Shown here in pieces: positions 1 to 8,306 of a stretch of DNA of 64,000 bases. A model generated the notes under the pieces. The model saw only the letters and a list, made by a program, of their open reading frames with translations. It was not told the DNA's origin and did not search any database. Position numbers and translations under genes: made by a program. Every line of letters starts with the position of its first letter. Positions within the stretch are counted from its first letter, which is position 1. The stretch comes from Fertoeibacter niger (lineage in GTDB: Bacteria > Pseudomonadota > Alphaproteobacteria > Rhodobacterales > Rhodobacteraceae): the NCBI RefSeq assembly GCF_009380135.2, contig NZ_WHUT02000015.1:1-64000 (forward strand), in the 5' to 3' direction.

Positions 1-134
1 GGCATCGCCGCCAGCGCGATCACGGCCAGCACGAACAGCACCATGGCGACGCGCCCCGAATTGGTCTGGCGGCGCACCGTCACCTCGGGCAGGGCAGGAA
101 GCGGCATGGCGGAAGAGAGGGAAGCGGGGGTCAT
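1..134 (-). CDS. livM: Branched-chain amino acid ABC transporter permease LivM (5' part only)
   Basis: Only the first 44 codons are inside the window; the gene continues past base 1. The start ATG is at 134-132, three bases after the livH stop. The visible protein has a short polar leader (MTPASLSSAMPLPALPEV), then a basic stretch, then the beginning of a hydrophobic helix (VAMVLFVLAVIALAAM), as expected for the first membrane segment of LivM. The identification rests mainly on position: LivM normally follows LivH in this transporter type and forms the second half of the inner-membrane channel. It is the last visible gene of the minus-strand operon that starts with the dehydrogenase at 4639. 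Confidence 0.75.
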   Translation of the reverse strand, partial: MTPASLSSAMPLPALPEVTVRRQTNSGRVAMVLFVLAVIALAAM

Positions 135-137
135 GTC

Positions 138-995
138 TCAGGCCTTTCCAAACAGCCCTTGCGGGCGGGTCGCCAGCACCAGCAGGAAAACGATATGCCC
201 GGCCAGCACGCCAAAGCCCGGGTCGATGCGAAAGCCGATGGCCTGGCTGATGCCCAGCACCATCGACCCGATGAAGGCCCCCCAGACCGAGCCCATGCCA
301 CCGATGATCACCGCCTCGAACGCATAGATCAGCTGCGCGCCGCCATCGGCAGGGGCCACGGTGGACCGCAGCGACTGAAACACCGCGGCAAAGCCCAGGA
401 TGCCCACGGCAATCGCGGTGGCCGAGGCATAGACGGCGCGGGCGTTGATGCCGGTCATCGACGCCGCCTCTACATCCGCCGAGGCGGCGCGCAGCGCGCG
501 GCCAAAGCGGGTGCGCTTCAGCATCAGATCCAGCCCCCAGGTCAGGCCGGTGGCAAAGGCCAGCACGATCACCGGCAACAGGCCGATGTAGATGCCGCCG
601 ATCTGCACCGACTGGCTTTCGATACCGCCGCCGGGCAAGGACCGGCTGTTGGCCGACCAGATTTGCAGCATCAGGTTCTGCAACGCCAGCGACAACCCGA
701 ATGTGGCGATCAGCGAGGGCAGCGGGTCATCGCCCACCACGCGGTTCAGGATGCCCTTTTGCAGCAGCCAGCCCATCGCCACGGCCAAAGGCACCAGCGC
801 CACCATCACCGTGAAGGGCCCCAGCCCCCAGGCCGAGGCCAGCGAGATGCCGATCAGCGACAACAGGATCACCAGATCGCCATGGCTGACGTTGACGATC
901 CGCATCACGCCGAACATCAGCGCCATGCCCAGCGCATATTGCGCATACATGCCGCCCAGCAGAATGCCCTGGATCAGCGCATCAAACCACTGCAT
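138..995 (-). CDS. livH: Branched-chain amino acid ABC transporter permease LivH
   Basis: A 285-residue very hydrophobic protein opening MQWFDALIQGILLGGMYAQY, the usual LivH beginning, with about eight membrane helices. The conserved segment PLPSLIATFGLSLALQNL and the loop EAVIIGGMGSVWGAFIGS are typical of inner-membrane permeases of the HAAT family. The ATG at 995 is preferred over an upstream start at 1022 because it matches family starts and leaves only a 14-base overlap with livF. With LivM it forms the channel for the substrate delivered by the neighbouring LivK. The catabolic setting suggests that the cargo may be an aromatic or other organic acid rather than an amino acid, but the sequence does not settle this. 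Confidence 0.9.
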   Translation of the reverse strand: MQWFDALIQGILLGGMYAQYALGMALMFGVMRIVNVSHGDLVILLSLIGISLASAWGLGPFTVMVALVPLAVAMGWLLQKGILNRVVGDDPLPSLIATFGLSLALQNLMLQIWSANSRSLPGGGIESQSVQIGGIYIGLLPVIVLAFATGLTWGLDLMLKRTRFGRALRAASADVEAASMTGINARAVYASATAIAVGILGFAAVFQSLRSTVAPADGGAQLIYAFEAVIIGGMGSVWGAFIGSMVLGISQAIGFRIDPGFGVLAGHIVFLLVLATRPQGLFGKA

Positions 996-1710
996 GAGAG
1001 CCTCCGAAATAGGCCGCGGCAATCTGCTCGCGGGTGATGGTGGCTGACGCGCCGGTCAGGGTCACTCGCCCTTCCAGCATGCAGAACAGCCGGTCTGACG
1101 CCGATTGCGCCAGCCCCACATCCTGTTCCACCATGATGATGGCAGTTCCCTGCGCGCGAATCTCGGGCAGCGCCGCATAGATCTCGCGGATCACCTTGGG
1201 CGCCAGCCCCAGGCTGATCTCGTCGCACAGCAGCACGCGCGGCTGGCTGAGCAGCGCGCGCCCGATGGACACCATCTGTTGCTGGCCACCCGACAGGTTC
1301 TGCACCTGTGTGCGCGCCTTGTCCTTTAGGATGGGGAACAGCCGGTGCAGCCTTTCCAGCGACCAGCCGCCCTTGCGGCCAAACCTGTCGGCCTGATCGA
1401 CGGCCACGCGCAGGTTGTCATCAACCGACATGCCGGTGAACAGGCGGCGACCCTCGGGCACGATGGCCACGCCGTTCTGCACCATGCGGTCGGTGGGCGT
1501 GCCGCCGATGGGCTTGCCGTCCAGCCGCACCATGTCGGGTGTGACAGGCAACAGCCCCATGATCGAGCGCAGGAAAGTGGATTTTCCGGCCCCGTTCGCC
1601 CCGATCAGGGCCACGGCCTCACCCTCGGCCACGTCGATATCCACACCGTAAAGTGCCTGAAAATCACCATAGCGGGCCACAAGCCCATGGGTGGAAAGGG
1701 CAGCGGTCAT
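982..1710 (-). CDS. livF: Branched-chain amino acid ABC transporter ATP-binding protein LivF
   Basis: A 242-residue ABC ATPase of normal LivF length. Visible motifs are Walker A (GANGAGKST, about residue 37), the Q-loop region, the ABC signature LSGGQQQMVSIGRAL, Walker B (VLLCDEISLGLAP) and the switch histidine region written here as MVEQDV. The E-to-Q-type loop IIMVEQDV is normal for LivF, in which the last residue of the H-loop is often not histidine. It overlaps the livG stop by four bases and runs 14 bases into livH, so all three are translated from one message. It powers import through LivH/LivM. Confidence 0.92.
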   Translation of the reverse strand: MTAALSTHGLVARYGDFQALYGVDIDVAEGEAVALIGANGAGKSTFLRSIMGLLPVTPDMVRLDGKPIGGTPTDRMVQNGVAIVPEGRRLFTGMSVDDNLRVAVDQADRFGRKGGWSLERLHRLFPILKDKARTQVQNLSGGQQQMVSIGRALLSQPRVLLCDEISLGLAPKVIREIYAALPEIRAQGTAIIMVEQDVGLAQSASDRLFCMLEGRVTLTGASATITREQIAAAYFGGSHAVV

Positions 1711-2435
1711 GCTTCGATCCCCATATAGACGCGCTTCACCTCGGGGTTGGCGATCACATCCTGCGGCAGGCCCTCGGCGATCTTTTCGCCGAAGTTCAGC
1801 ACCAGCAGGCGGTCGGCCACGGCCAGCAGCGCGTTCAGCACATGTTCGATCCAGACAATCGTGACCCCACGCTCGCGGATGCGGCGCACCAGTGCGACCA
1901 GCGCCTTTGATTCCTCATCCGTCAGCCCGCCCGCGATTTCATCCAGCAGCAGCAGCTTGGGGTCAGACGCCAGCGCGCGCGCCAGTTCCAGCCGCTTGCG
2001 GTCCAGCAGCGTCAGGCTGCCCGAGGGGGTGTTGGCCTTGTCGGCCAGTTCGCAATCGCGCAACACCTGCGCGCAGAAGGCATAGCTTTCGCGTTCCGTC
2101 CGTCCGCTGCCGAAGGCCGAGGCGACCAGAAGGTTTTCGAATGTGGTCATGCCCGTGTAGGGACGCGGGATCTGATAGGTGCGCCCGATGCCCATGCGGC
2201 AACGGCGGAACGGCGGCTCGCCCCCCAGCATGACGCCCCCCAGGCGGATTTCTCCGCCCGAGGGTTTGATATCGCCGCTGATCATGTTGAACAGCGTGGT
2301 CTTGCCCGCCCCGTTGGGGCCAAGAATACCCAGCACCTCGCCCCGATAGACATCGAAGCTGACCTCGTGCAGCACCCGAACCGCGCCGAAACTTTTCGAC
2401 ACGTTGCTGGCCGCAAGAAGCGTTTCCCGGCTCAT
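1707..2435 (-). CDS. livG: Branched-chain amino acid ABC transporter ATP-binding protein LivG
   Basis: A 242-residue ABC ATPase with Walker A GPNGAGKTT, a Q-loop within GRTYQIPRPYTGMT, a signature region in which the usual LSGG is replaced by SGSLTLLDRKRLELARAL (common in LivG), Walker B LLLLDEIAGGL and the switch histidine in IVWIEHVL. The ATG at 2435 is chosen because GGAGGGG lies just before it. A GTG at 2462 overlapping the livK stop would add nine residues (MITRDGGAG) and is possible. The C-terminal extension EVKRVYMGIEA is typical of LivG and distinguishes it from LivF. Confidence 0.9.
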   Translation of the reverse strand: MSRETLLAASNVSKSFGAVRVLHEVSFDVYRGEVLGILGPNGAGKTTLFNMISGDIKPSGGEIRLGGVMLGGEPPFRRCRMGIGRTYQIPRPYTGMTTFENLLVASAFGSGRTERESYAFCAQVLRDCELADKANTPSGSLTLLDRKRLELARALASDPKLLLLDEIAGGLTDEESKALVALVRRIRERGVTIVWIEHVLNALLAVADRLLVLNFGEKIAEGLPQDVIANPEVKRVYMGIEA

Positions 2436-2458
2436 TCCCGCCCCTCCGTCACGGGTGA

Positions 2459-3754
2459 TCACCAGACGATCGGCACGATGGCCTGTTCGGGCGAGAACAG
2501 CTGATTGACCGAGTTGTCGACGATCTTCAGGTCATAGGCGTATTTTTCGCCCTTGACCCACTGGCCGCCAAAGATCGGCATGGTGCAGATGTTCTTGTGC
2601 GGGGTGCCTGCGAATTTCACCGGGCCGCAGACAGTGGTGATGTCGGTCGCAGCCATGGAAACGCGGTTCGCCTCGCGGTCCAGCGGATCGGTGGAGCGTT
2701 TCAGGATGTCGATGGCGACCTCCAGCAGCGCATGGGAATAGCCAAGCGGCTGGGTCCACTGGCGGTTCTGGTCGGTTTCCCATTGGGCGGCCAATGCCGC
2801 GCTGTCCTGCCCCGTGATGGTCGAGGGGAAGGGGAAGGCCGGCGTCCACCACACTTCGCTGGACATGCCGTTGCCCAACTCGCCCATCGCCTCGACACCG
2901 CCGGGGAACAGCAGCGCCGCAGCCACCGTCACCGCGCGCGGCTTGAAGCCCTGCTGGTTGCACTGGGTCACGAAGGTTTTCAGATCGTCCGGATAGGTGA
3001 TGCCGCCGATGATATCGACGCCCGCCTCTTTGAACGCGGCAATCTGGGCGGAAAAGTCATTGGTGCGCGGCTGGAAATAGCCGGGGATCGTCACCTCATA
3101 CCCGGCGGCGCGGGTGGGCACCGGCAGGCCATATTCGTTGTTGCCCCAGGTTTCGCCGTCGATGTTCTGGGGGAACAGCATGCCCACCTTCTTGTTCGTC
3201 TCCAGCCCGTCCCACAGGCCGACAAAGGTGTTCAGCGCCTCGTCCAGACCCCAGAAGAAATGGTAGGTCCAGTTGAAGTCGCCGCCGCCGCGCGGAAAGA
3301 TCACCGCCTGCCAGGGCGCACCGGACGAAATGCACGGCGCCTCATACAGTTCGGCCTGTTCCATCACCGGCAGGATGGTGTCGGTGGTCGAGGCGGGCAC
3401 CACCAGATGCACCTCTTCGTTCAGGATCAGGTCGCCCGCCAGTTCGGCCGCCTTGTTGGGGTTCGACTGGCTGTCACGCTCCAGGATCTCCAGCGCATAG
3501 GTGTCGCCATTGGCCGATTGCAGCGTGCCGCCCAGCGCATCGCGAATCTTCTGCACGGTGTAGCCATCGGTTTCACCGAACAGGCCCAGCGGGCCGGTGG
3601 CCGGGGTGATATAGGCCACCTTGATGGTGCCTGCCGTCTGCGCGCGCAGATAGGTCGGCATGCCAAGTGTCGAGGCTGCCACGCCCGCACCCATGCCACG
3701 CAGCATGGACCGGCGGCTGATGCCCGATTTAACCAGCTTGTTGTAGTAGGCCAT
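2459..3754 (-). CDS. Liv-type ABC transporter substrate-binding protein with Tat-like signal
   Basis: A 431-residue periplasmic binding protein of the type I (Leu/Ile/Val) fold. The N-terminus carries a twin-arginine motif (SRRSMLRG, arginines 14-15) followed by a hydrophobic stretch and a likely cleavage near residue 38, so it is probably exported folded by Tat. The mature part begins TIKVAYITPATGPLG, the characteristic first strand of Peripla_BP_6 proteins. It lies between the dehydrogenase and livG in a single operon, and a strong stem-loop in its leader (3778-3812) may raise its level above its neighbours. Liv-type binding proteins in aromatic clusters often bind aromatic acids or amides. 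The real ligand is unknown. Confidence 0.88.
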   Translation of the reverse strand: MAYYNKLVKSGISRRSMLRGMGAGVAASTLGMPTYLRAQTAGTIKVAYITPATGPLGLFGETDGYTVQKIRDALGGTLQSANGDTYALEILERDSQSNPNKAAELAGDLILNEEVHLVVPASTTDTILPVMEQAELYEAPCISSGAPWQAVIFPRGGGDFNWTYHFFWGLDEALNTFVGLWDGLETNKKVGMLFPQNIDGETWGNNEYGLPVPTRAAGYEVTIPGYFQPRTNDFSAQIAAFKEAGVDIIGGITYPDDLKTFVTQCNQQGFKPRAVTVAAALLFPGGVEAMGELGNGMSSEVWWTPAFPFPSTITGQDSAALAAQWETDQNRQWTQPLGYSHALLEVAIDILKRSTDPLDREANRVSMAATDITTVCGPVKFAGTPHKNICTMPIFGGQWVKGEKYAYDLKIVDNSVNQLFSPEQAIVPIVW

Positions 3755-3777
3755 CGTCGTCTCCTCCCTTGTGTTGG

Positions 3778-3812
3778 CCGTCCGGCCCGCTTCCTCCTCG
3801 CGGGTCGGACGG
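3778..3812 (-). promoter_or_regulatory. Intercistronic stem-loop between the dehydrogenase and the binding-protein gene
   Basis: CCGTCCGGCCCGC (3778-3790) pairs with GCGGGTCGGACGG (3800-3812) across a nine-base loop, giving a 13-base-pair stem with one G-T type mismatch. It sits in the 66-base gap between the dehydrogenase stop (3821) and the binding-protein start (3754) and has no T run after it in the direction of transcription. A structure that protects or partly terminates mRNA is more likely than a full terminator, fitting the usual need for more binding protein than enzyme or permease. Confidence 0.6.
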
Positions 3813-3820
3813 CGGATAAT

Positions 3821-4639
3821 TCAGGTCATGCGGATCAGTGAACCGCCGTCGATCACGACCAGCGACCCGGTGAAATAGGCCCCGGCGGGCGAGGCCAGCA
3901 GCAGGGCCAGCCCCTTGATGTCTTCGACATCGCCGATGCGCCCGATCAGCGACTGCGATTCAAACGCCGCGCGGTCGGCCTTGTTGCGCAACCGGCCCCC
4001 GGCGATGTTGGTGATGAACGGCCCGGGCAGAATGGCGTTCACGCGGATCCCGTAAGCCCCCAGTTCCATCGCCATGTGCCGCACGAAGTGGTTAACCGCG
4101 GCCTTGGCGGGCATATAACTGGTGCCGACGATGCTTTCGTTGATCTCGGCCGCGATTGATGATGTGACGATGATCTGGCCACCGCCCGCAGGCTTCATGT
4201 GGCGCACCGCGTTCTTGACCGTCACATAGACCGAGGTGAGGTTGATCTCGATGCCGCGGTCCCATTGTTCATCGGGGATGTTTTCGATGGCGCCATCGGG
4301 GTTTCTTTCACCCGTGGGGGTGTTGAACCCCGGGCCGGGGTCGATGCCCGCATTGGCAAAAACGGTGTCGATGCGGCCATGGCGCGCGGCCACCGCGTCA
4401 AAGGCCGCAGCCATGGCGGGCCGGTCGCCCACATCGACGCGCTGGCACCAGACATCCCAGCCCTTTGCCGTCATCTCGGCCTCGGCCCTGGCCATCCCGT
4501 CGGCATCAATATCGAAAATGCAGACCCGCGCCCCCTGTTCGGCCATGATCTCGACATAGGCCTTGCCGATGCCGCTGGCGCCGCCGGTCACGATCACCGA
4601 CTTGCCCCGCACGTTGAACATCGTTTCAAGTGCCGCCAT
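3821..4639 (-). CDS. Short-chain dehydrogenase/reductase (SDR family)
   Basis: A 272-residue classical SDR. The cofactor motif TGGASGIG is at residues 18-25, followed by the acidic residue region CIFDIDADG that usually indicates NAD(H) preference. NAG appears in VFANAGIDPG, and the active-site set is S in IVTSSIAA with Y-x-x-x-K as YMPAK. The ATG at 4639 is preferred to one at 4690 because GGAGGAG lies seven bases upstream. It is the first gene of the Liv-importer operon, so it probably oxidises or reduces an alcohol or ketone derived from the imported compound. The substrate cannot be read from sequence. Confidence 0.9.
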   Translation of the reverse strand: MAALETMFNVRGKSVIVTGGASGIGKAYVEIMAEQGARVCIFDIDADGMARAEAEMTAKGWDVWCQRVDVGDRPAMAAAFDAVAARHGRIDTVFANAGIDPGPGFNTPTGERNPDGAIENIPDEQWDRGIEINLTSVYVTVKNAVRHMKPAGGGQIIVTSSIAAEINESIVGTSYMPAKAAVNHFVRHMAMELGAYGIRVNAILPGPFITNIAGGRLRNKADRAAFESQSLIGRIGDVEDIKGLALLLASPAGAYFTGSLVVIDGGSLIRMT

Positions 4640-4826
4640 ACTGTTCTCCTCCCCGGCCCGATTGCCTGCAAGGCCGCCATCCAGAGGCAAGCACCACAGC
4701 CCCGGTTGCGCCGGTTTCTGCCATCATTCTTTGCGGAAAGGCCCTGCCCCCCTCCCAGAGGACACAGCCATATGCATACATCAGGGTCTTCACGGTGCTT
4801 TGTGTCAAATGCGGAAAGCGGCGATT

Positions 4827-4847
4827 AATATAGCGTTTCGCTATATT
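4827..4847. promoter_or_regulatory. Perfect inverted repeat in the divergent regulator/dehydrogenase promoter region
   Basis: AATATAGCG, three bases (TTT), then CGCTATATT form a perfect nine-base inverted repeat in an AT-rich patch of an otherwise GC-rich region. It lies in the 335-base gap between the divergent starts of the dehydrogenase operon (4639) and the XylR-like regulator (4975). It is a good candidate for the regulator's binding site or for a promoter-overlapping operator. No convincing sigma-54 promoter could be placed beside it. Confidence 0.55.
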
Positions 4848-4974
4848 GCTAACATTCTGATTTAAATAGGTAATCGAAGAATGTGGTTGGCAGCCCTCAC
4901 GAGCCGGGAAAAATTGCTTGCTGAAATGCGCAATCGCAGTTGATCATATGATAAATCTGTCTGGATGGTGCCGC

Positions 4975-6573
4975 ATGAAATCGCCTTTGCTGCCGCTGCG
5001 CGGGAACATCGACTCTGCCGGTTTGCTGGATCGGGGCGGCCGGCCCACGGTGCGCGAATTGCTGGGCGGGCTGGGCTTTGATGCCCTGACAGGCGCCCTG
5101 CGCCTGAACGGCGAGCGTGTGACCCTGCAACTGGCCGAGGCTGACCGCATCCTGCGCCGTGAGCTGATCCGCCTGCTGGGCGAGGAAGAGGCGCGGATAT
5201 TGCTGCTGCGGCGCGGGTTTCAGATGGGTCAGAACGATGCCGCCTATGTGGCCCGGTCCTGGCCCGCGCTGGACAAGGGCGATGCCTTTACCGCAGGCAC
5301 AAGGCTGCACATGTTCAGCGGCATCGTGCGTGTCGAGACGAAGTTCAATGATTTCGACTTCGCGCGCGGACGGTTCTCGGCGGAATTCCTTTGGCACAAC
5401 TCCATCGAGGCCGAAGACGGCCCCGGCCAGCCGCGCCATTCCGACAGGCCGGTGTGCTGGCAGCAACTGGGCTATGCCTCGGGCTATGCCAGCTTTTTCT
5501 TTGGCGTGCCGGTGATCTACAAGGAAACCGAATGCGTGGCGCAGGGCCATCGCTGCTGCCGGGTGCTGGGACGGCTGGCAACGGGCTGGGGCGAGGATGA
5601 CCCCGATGTCATCCTGTTCCGCAGCCGCATCCTGCCACGCGTTCCGGGTGCCGGGGTGGGGGGCGCAACACCTGCCCCGACGCATGACGCCGCCGACATG
5701 CCGCTGGTGGCACCGCTGCTGCGCTGGCTCGAACGGGCCGCGCAACTGCCCCTGCCCTGCCTGATTGCGGGTGCGGGCAGTTGCGGACAGGACGTGGCAG
5801 CGGCGCAACTGGTGCGGCTTTCCGGCCGTGGCGAGCCGCCTCTGCGTCTGGCAGGGGCCATTGCAGGGCCAGAGGCGCTGCAGGCTGCGCTTGCCCTGCA
5901 ACGCAAGCCGCGCCGCAAGGAACTGCCGCCCGTCCTGCTGCTGGACGGGATCGAGGCGATGCCTGCCGCCGCGCAGGCCGAGCTTGCCGCCGAAGTGGGC
6001 GGCGACCCGCAGACCCGGCCCCATGTGGTCGCCACCTCGGCCCTGCCCCTGGCACGGCTGGCGGCGGGTGGCATATTGCCATCGCTCTGGCTGCGGTTCG
6101 CCCCGCTTTCGGTGGACATGCCGGCGTTGGCCGACCGGAGCGCGGAACTGCCGCAACTTGCAAAGCTGCGGCTGGCGCGGCTGGCCGCGCAGTTGCAGCT
6201 TGCCCCGCCGGTGATCGCGCCGGGCGCGCTGGATCAACTGGCCGAGAGCATTCCCGAAACCGGGCTTGAGGGGCTGGATGCCGTTCTGACCGCCATTCTG
6301 GTGGATGCACAGGATGGCCATCCCCTGACGGCAAACAGCGTTGCACAGGCCATGCGGCGCGTGGCCCCCCGCCCAACGGTGCCCACAGCGGATGACATGG
6401 ACGTGCGGATTGCAGCATCGCTGGCACGTGGCGGCTTTTCCCTGACCGCGCACGAGGCGCGCATTCGTGCCACGGCGCTGGCGCAGGCCGGGGGCAATCT
6501 AGCCGCAGCGGCCCGGCTGCTGGGCATCAGCCGGGCGCAACTGGCCTACCGGGAAAAGGCCGGGCAGGGCTGA
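4975..6573 (+). CDS. XylR/DmpR-like sensory regulator with degenerate ATPase domain
   Basis: A 532-residue protein. The first about 210 residues match the XylR_N plus V4R effector-binding module: aromatic-rich segments such as SAEFLWHNSIEAE, then YKETECVAQGHRCCRVLG, which keeps the Glu and Cys residues of the DmpR-type site. The C-terminus (last about 50 residues) is a Fis-type helix-turn-helix (AGGNLAAAARLLGISRAQL). The middle should be a sigma-54 AAA+ domain. However, the Walker A site reads GAGSCGQD, Walker B reads LLLDGIEAM and no GAFTGA loop is present, so it probably neither hydrolyses ATP nor remodels sigma-54 polymerase. It is divergent from the dehydrogenase-liv operon and probably controls it in response to an aromatic effector. 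An alternative start at 4918 would add 19 residues. Confidence 0.8.
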   Translation: MKSPLLPLRGNIDSAGLLDRGGRPTVRELLGGLGFDALTGALRLNGERVTLQLAEADRILRRELIRLLGEEEARILLLRRGFQMGQNDAAYVARSWPALDKGDAFTAGTRLHMFSGIVRVETKFNDFDFARGRFSAEFLWHNSIEAEDGPGQPRHSDRPVCWQQLGYASGYASFFFGVPVIYKETECVAQGHRCCRVLGRLATGWGEDDPDVILFRSRILPRVPGAGVGGATPAPTHDAADMPLVAPLLRWLERAAQLPLPCLIAGAGSCGQDVAAAQLVRLSGRGEPPLRLAGAIAGPEALQAALALQRKPRRKELPPVLLLDGIEAMPAAAQAELAAEVGGDPQTRPHVVATSALPLARLAAGGILPSLWLRFAPLSVDMPALADRSAELPQLAKLRLARLAAQLQLAPPVIAPGALDQLAESIPETGLEGLDAVLTAILVDAQDGHPLTANSVAQAMRRVAPRPTVPTADDMDVRIAASLARGGFSLTAHEARIRATALAQAGGNLAAAARLLGISRAQLAYREKAGQG

Positions 6574-6783
6574 ACTGCCGTGGTCAGATCGGCGATCGCG
6601 TTCGCGGTGACAGGAATGCCGTCGCGCCGCCGCTGATCCTCGGGCCGCTGTCCGGATTTGCCAGGCAGCATGACTTGGGCAACACGCGCCGCGCGTGGCA
6701 ATTGCCTGATGTCATTCAACATCAATTCACGGGCACCCGACCTGCCCCGTCTCGTTGGGAACTTCGCGGGCGCGGAAGGGGGG

Positions 6784-6808
6784 GGGGCGGGCATCCGTTG
6801 CCCGCCCC
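6784..6808. terminator. Stem-loop terminator between convergent genes
   Basis: GGGGCGGGCA (6784-6793) pairs perfectly with TGCCCGCCCC (6799-6808) around a five-base loop. It lies 15 bases downstream of the permease stop on the minus strand and about 210 bases after the regulator stop on the plus strand, so it may serve either. There is no T run, so it is a hairpin-type candidate only. The rest of 6574-6822 shows no gene. Confidence 0.55.
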
Positions 6809-6822
6809 TGCCAGCGCCAGAC

Positions 6823-8265
6823 CTAGTCGCGGTTGGCACCCATGTTGGCGAACCGCGCAGGATCGGCCTTTTCAAGTTTCGCCGCGATCAGGTAGCCCAG
6901 CACCCCGAACGCCGGCACAAGCCCGGGCAGGATGAAGGACAATGGCGCAACCGTTCCCGTCGCCGATCCGAAACCGATCAGGGTATACAGCGCTATGGCC
7001 GCCATGACGACGCCCGAAACCAGCGGTGCAAGCAGCACTTTCCAGGCCGGCTCGACCCCGGGCAACTTGCGAAAGTAGGCAATGACAGCGAAGGACGTGA
7101 TTGCCATCATCGTCAGCACACCCAGCACGCTGACCTGTGCGACCCAGGTGAAGAGGTTGAGCACCGGGTCCAGCCCCATCGCGGCGAAGAAGACCACCAC
7201 GACAACCGCCAGAACGGTCTGCACCACCGAGCCCACGTGCGGGCTTTGGTGGCTGGAATGCGTCACGCCCATGAAGGACGGCAACAGGCCTTCCCGACCC
7301 GAGACATAGAAATAGCGTGCGATGAAGTTGTGCATGGCCAGGGCCGAAGCGAACACCGAACTGACAAGCAGAACACCAAGGATCATGGCGGTGGTGCCAC
7401 TCGAATACTGCTCGGCAAGCGTGAAAAGGTAAAGCGTCGGGTCAGGCAGAGCCGCAATGGTCGGGACAAGCGCGTCAATCCCCGTGGCAACCACCATGGT
7501 CCAGGTCACAAAGGCATAGAAAACCCCGATCAGGAAGATCGCGAGGAACGTCGCCTTCGGCACGGTCCTGTCGGCATCGCGGACCTCTTCGGCATAAATC
7601 GCCGTTGCCTCGATGCCGATGAATGATCCGAAGGTGAACAGGATCGCAGCCACGGTGCCGCCGCCGACAAAGATCAGGCTCGGGTCGAGGATGTTGTAGG
7701 TCAGATCGCCCGCGCCGCCCTTGGCAACGATAGAGACGGCCACGACAAGCCCGATCAGAACTTCCAGCACCACGAGAACCATCAAAACCTTTGCCGAAAG
7801 CTCTGCCTCCTTGTAGCCGAGGATACCGATGATCGCCGTGGCGATCAGGCTCCAGCCCCACCAGGGAAGGTTCAGGCCAAACTGGCCAAAGACCCCGGCT
7901 GCAACCCCGCCCAGAAGACCGAGAAGGCCGACCATCATCGCGTTGTAGGCCAGGACGGCCATCAATGCGATCGCCCCCCCGAAACGGCCGCCCAGCGCGC
8001 GCGCGGAATAGGCGTAAAAGGCCCCGGCATTGCGAATGTTCCGCGCCAGCGCGACAAAACCGATGCCCCAGATGGCCAGAACGATGGCCATCAGAATGAA
8101 CGTGCCGGGGATCCCTGCGCCATTGCCCAATAGCATGGCAATCGGGATCGCCCCGGCGATGCCGGTCAGCGGCGCGGCCGCCGAGATTACCATGAAAACC
8201 AGCAGCCCCAAGCCGATGGCGTTCTTCTTCAGCCGGTTTGCTTCCGGCGATATTGCGTTGTTCAT
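6823..8265 (-). CDS. APC-family amino acid/amine permease
   Basis: A 480-residue integral membrane protein with about 12-14 hydrophobic segments. The start LKKNAIGLGLLVFMVISAAAPLTGIAGAIP is a hallmark of APC superfamily permeases: a helix broken by small residues at the substrate site. The ATG at 8265 is chosen because it gives this standard start and follows GGGATGGGA; upstream codons are arginine-rich and unlikely. It lies 41 bases after the flavin-reductase gene and downstream of the glutamine-synthetase-like ligase. The pairing of an APC permease with a GS-like enzyme recalls amine uptake followed by gamma-glutamylation (as in the Puu system), so an amine or amino acid substrate is likely. 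Confidence 0.85.
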   Translation of the reverse strand: MNNAISPEANRLKKNAIGLGLLVFMVISAAAPLTGIAGAIPIAMLLGNGAGIPGTFILMAIVLAIWGIGFVALARNIRNAGAFYAYSARALGGRFGGAIALMAVLAYNAMMVGLLGLLGGVAAGVFGQFGLNLPWWGWSLIATAIIGILGYKEAELSAKVLMVLVVLEVLIGLVVAVSIVAKGGAGDLTYNILDPSLIFVGGGTVAAILFTFGSFIGIEATAIYAEEVRDADRTVPKATFLAIFLIGVFYAFVTWTMVVATGIDALVPTIAALPDPTLYLFTLAEQYSSGTTAMILGVLLVSSVFASALAMHNFIARYFYVSGREGLLPSFMGVTHSSHQSPHVGSVVQTVLAVVVVVFFAAMGLDPVLNLFTWVAQVSVLGVLTMMAITSFAVIAYFRKLPGVEPAWKVLLAPLVSGVVMAAIALYTLIGFGSATGTVAPLSFILPGLVPAFGVLGYLIAAKLEKADPARFANMGANRD

Positions 8266-8306
8266 GCGTTTCCCATCCCTGTTGTTTGGTTTTTTTGGTC
8301 TTTCTT

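Noticed and set aside
2597-3841. A 414-codon plus-strand frame opposite the Liv binding-protein gene
   Set aside because: Antisense to a clear binding protein with a Tat signal; composition is that of a shadow frame.
4840-4930. Possible sigma-54 promoter (GG-N10-GC) between the regulator and dehydrogenase genes
   Set aside because: TTGGCAG near 4880 lacks a GC at the required distance, and no other candidate on either strand fits.
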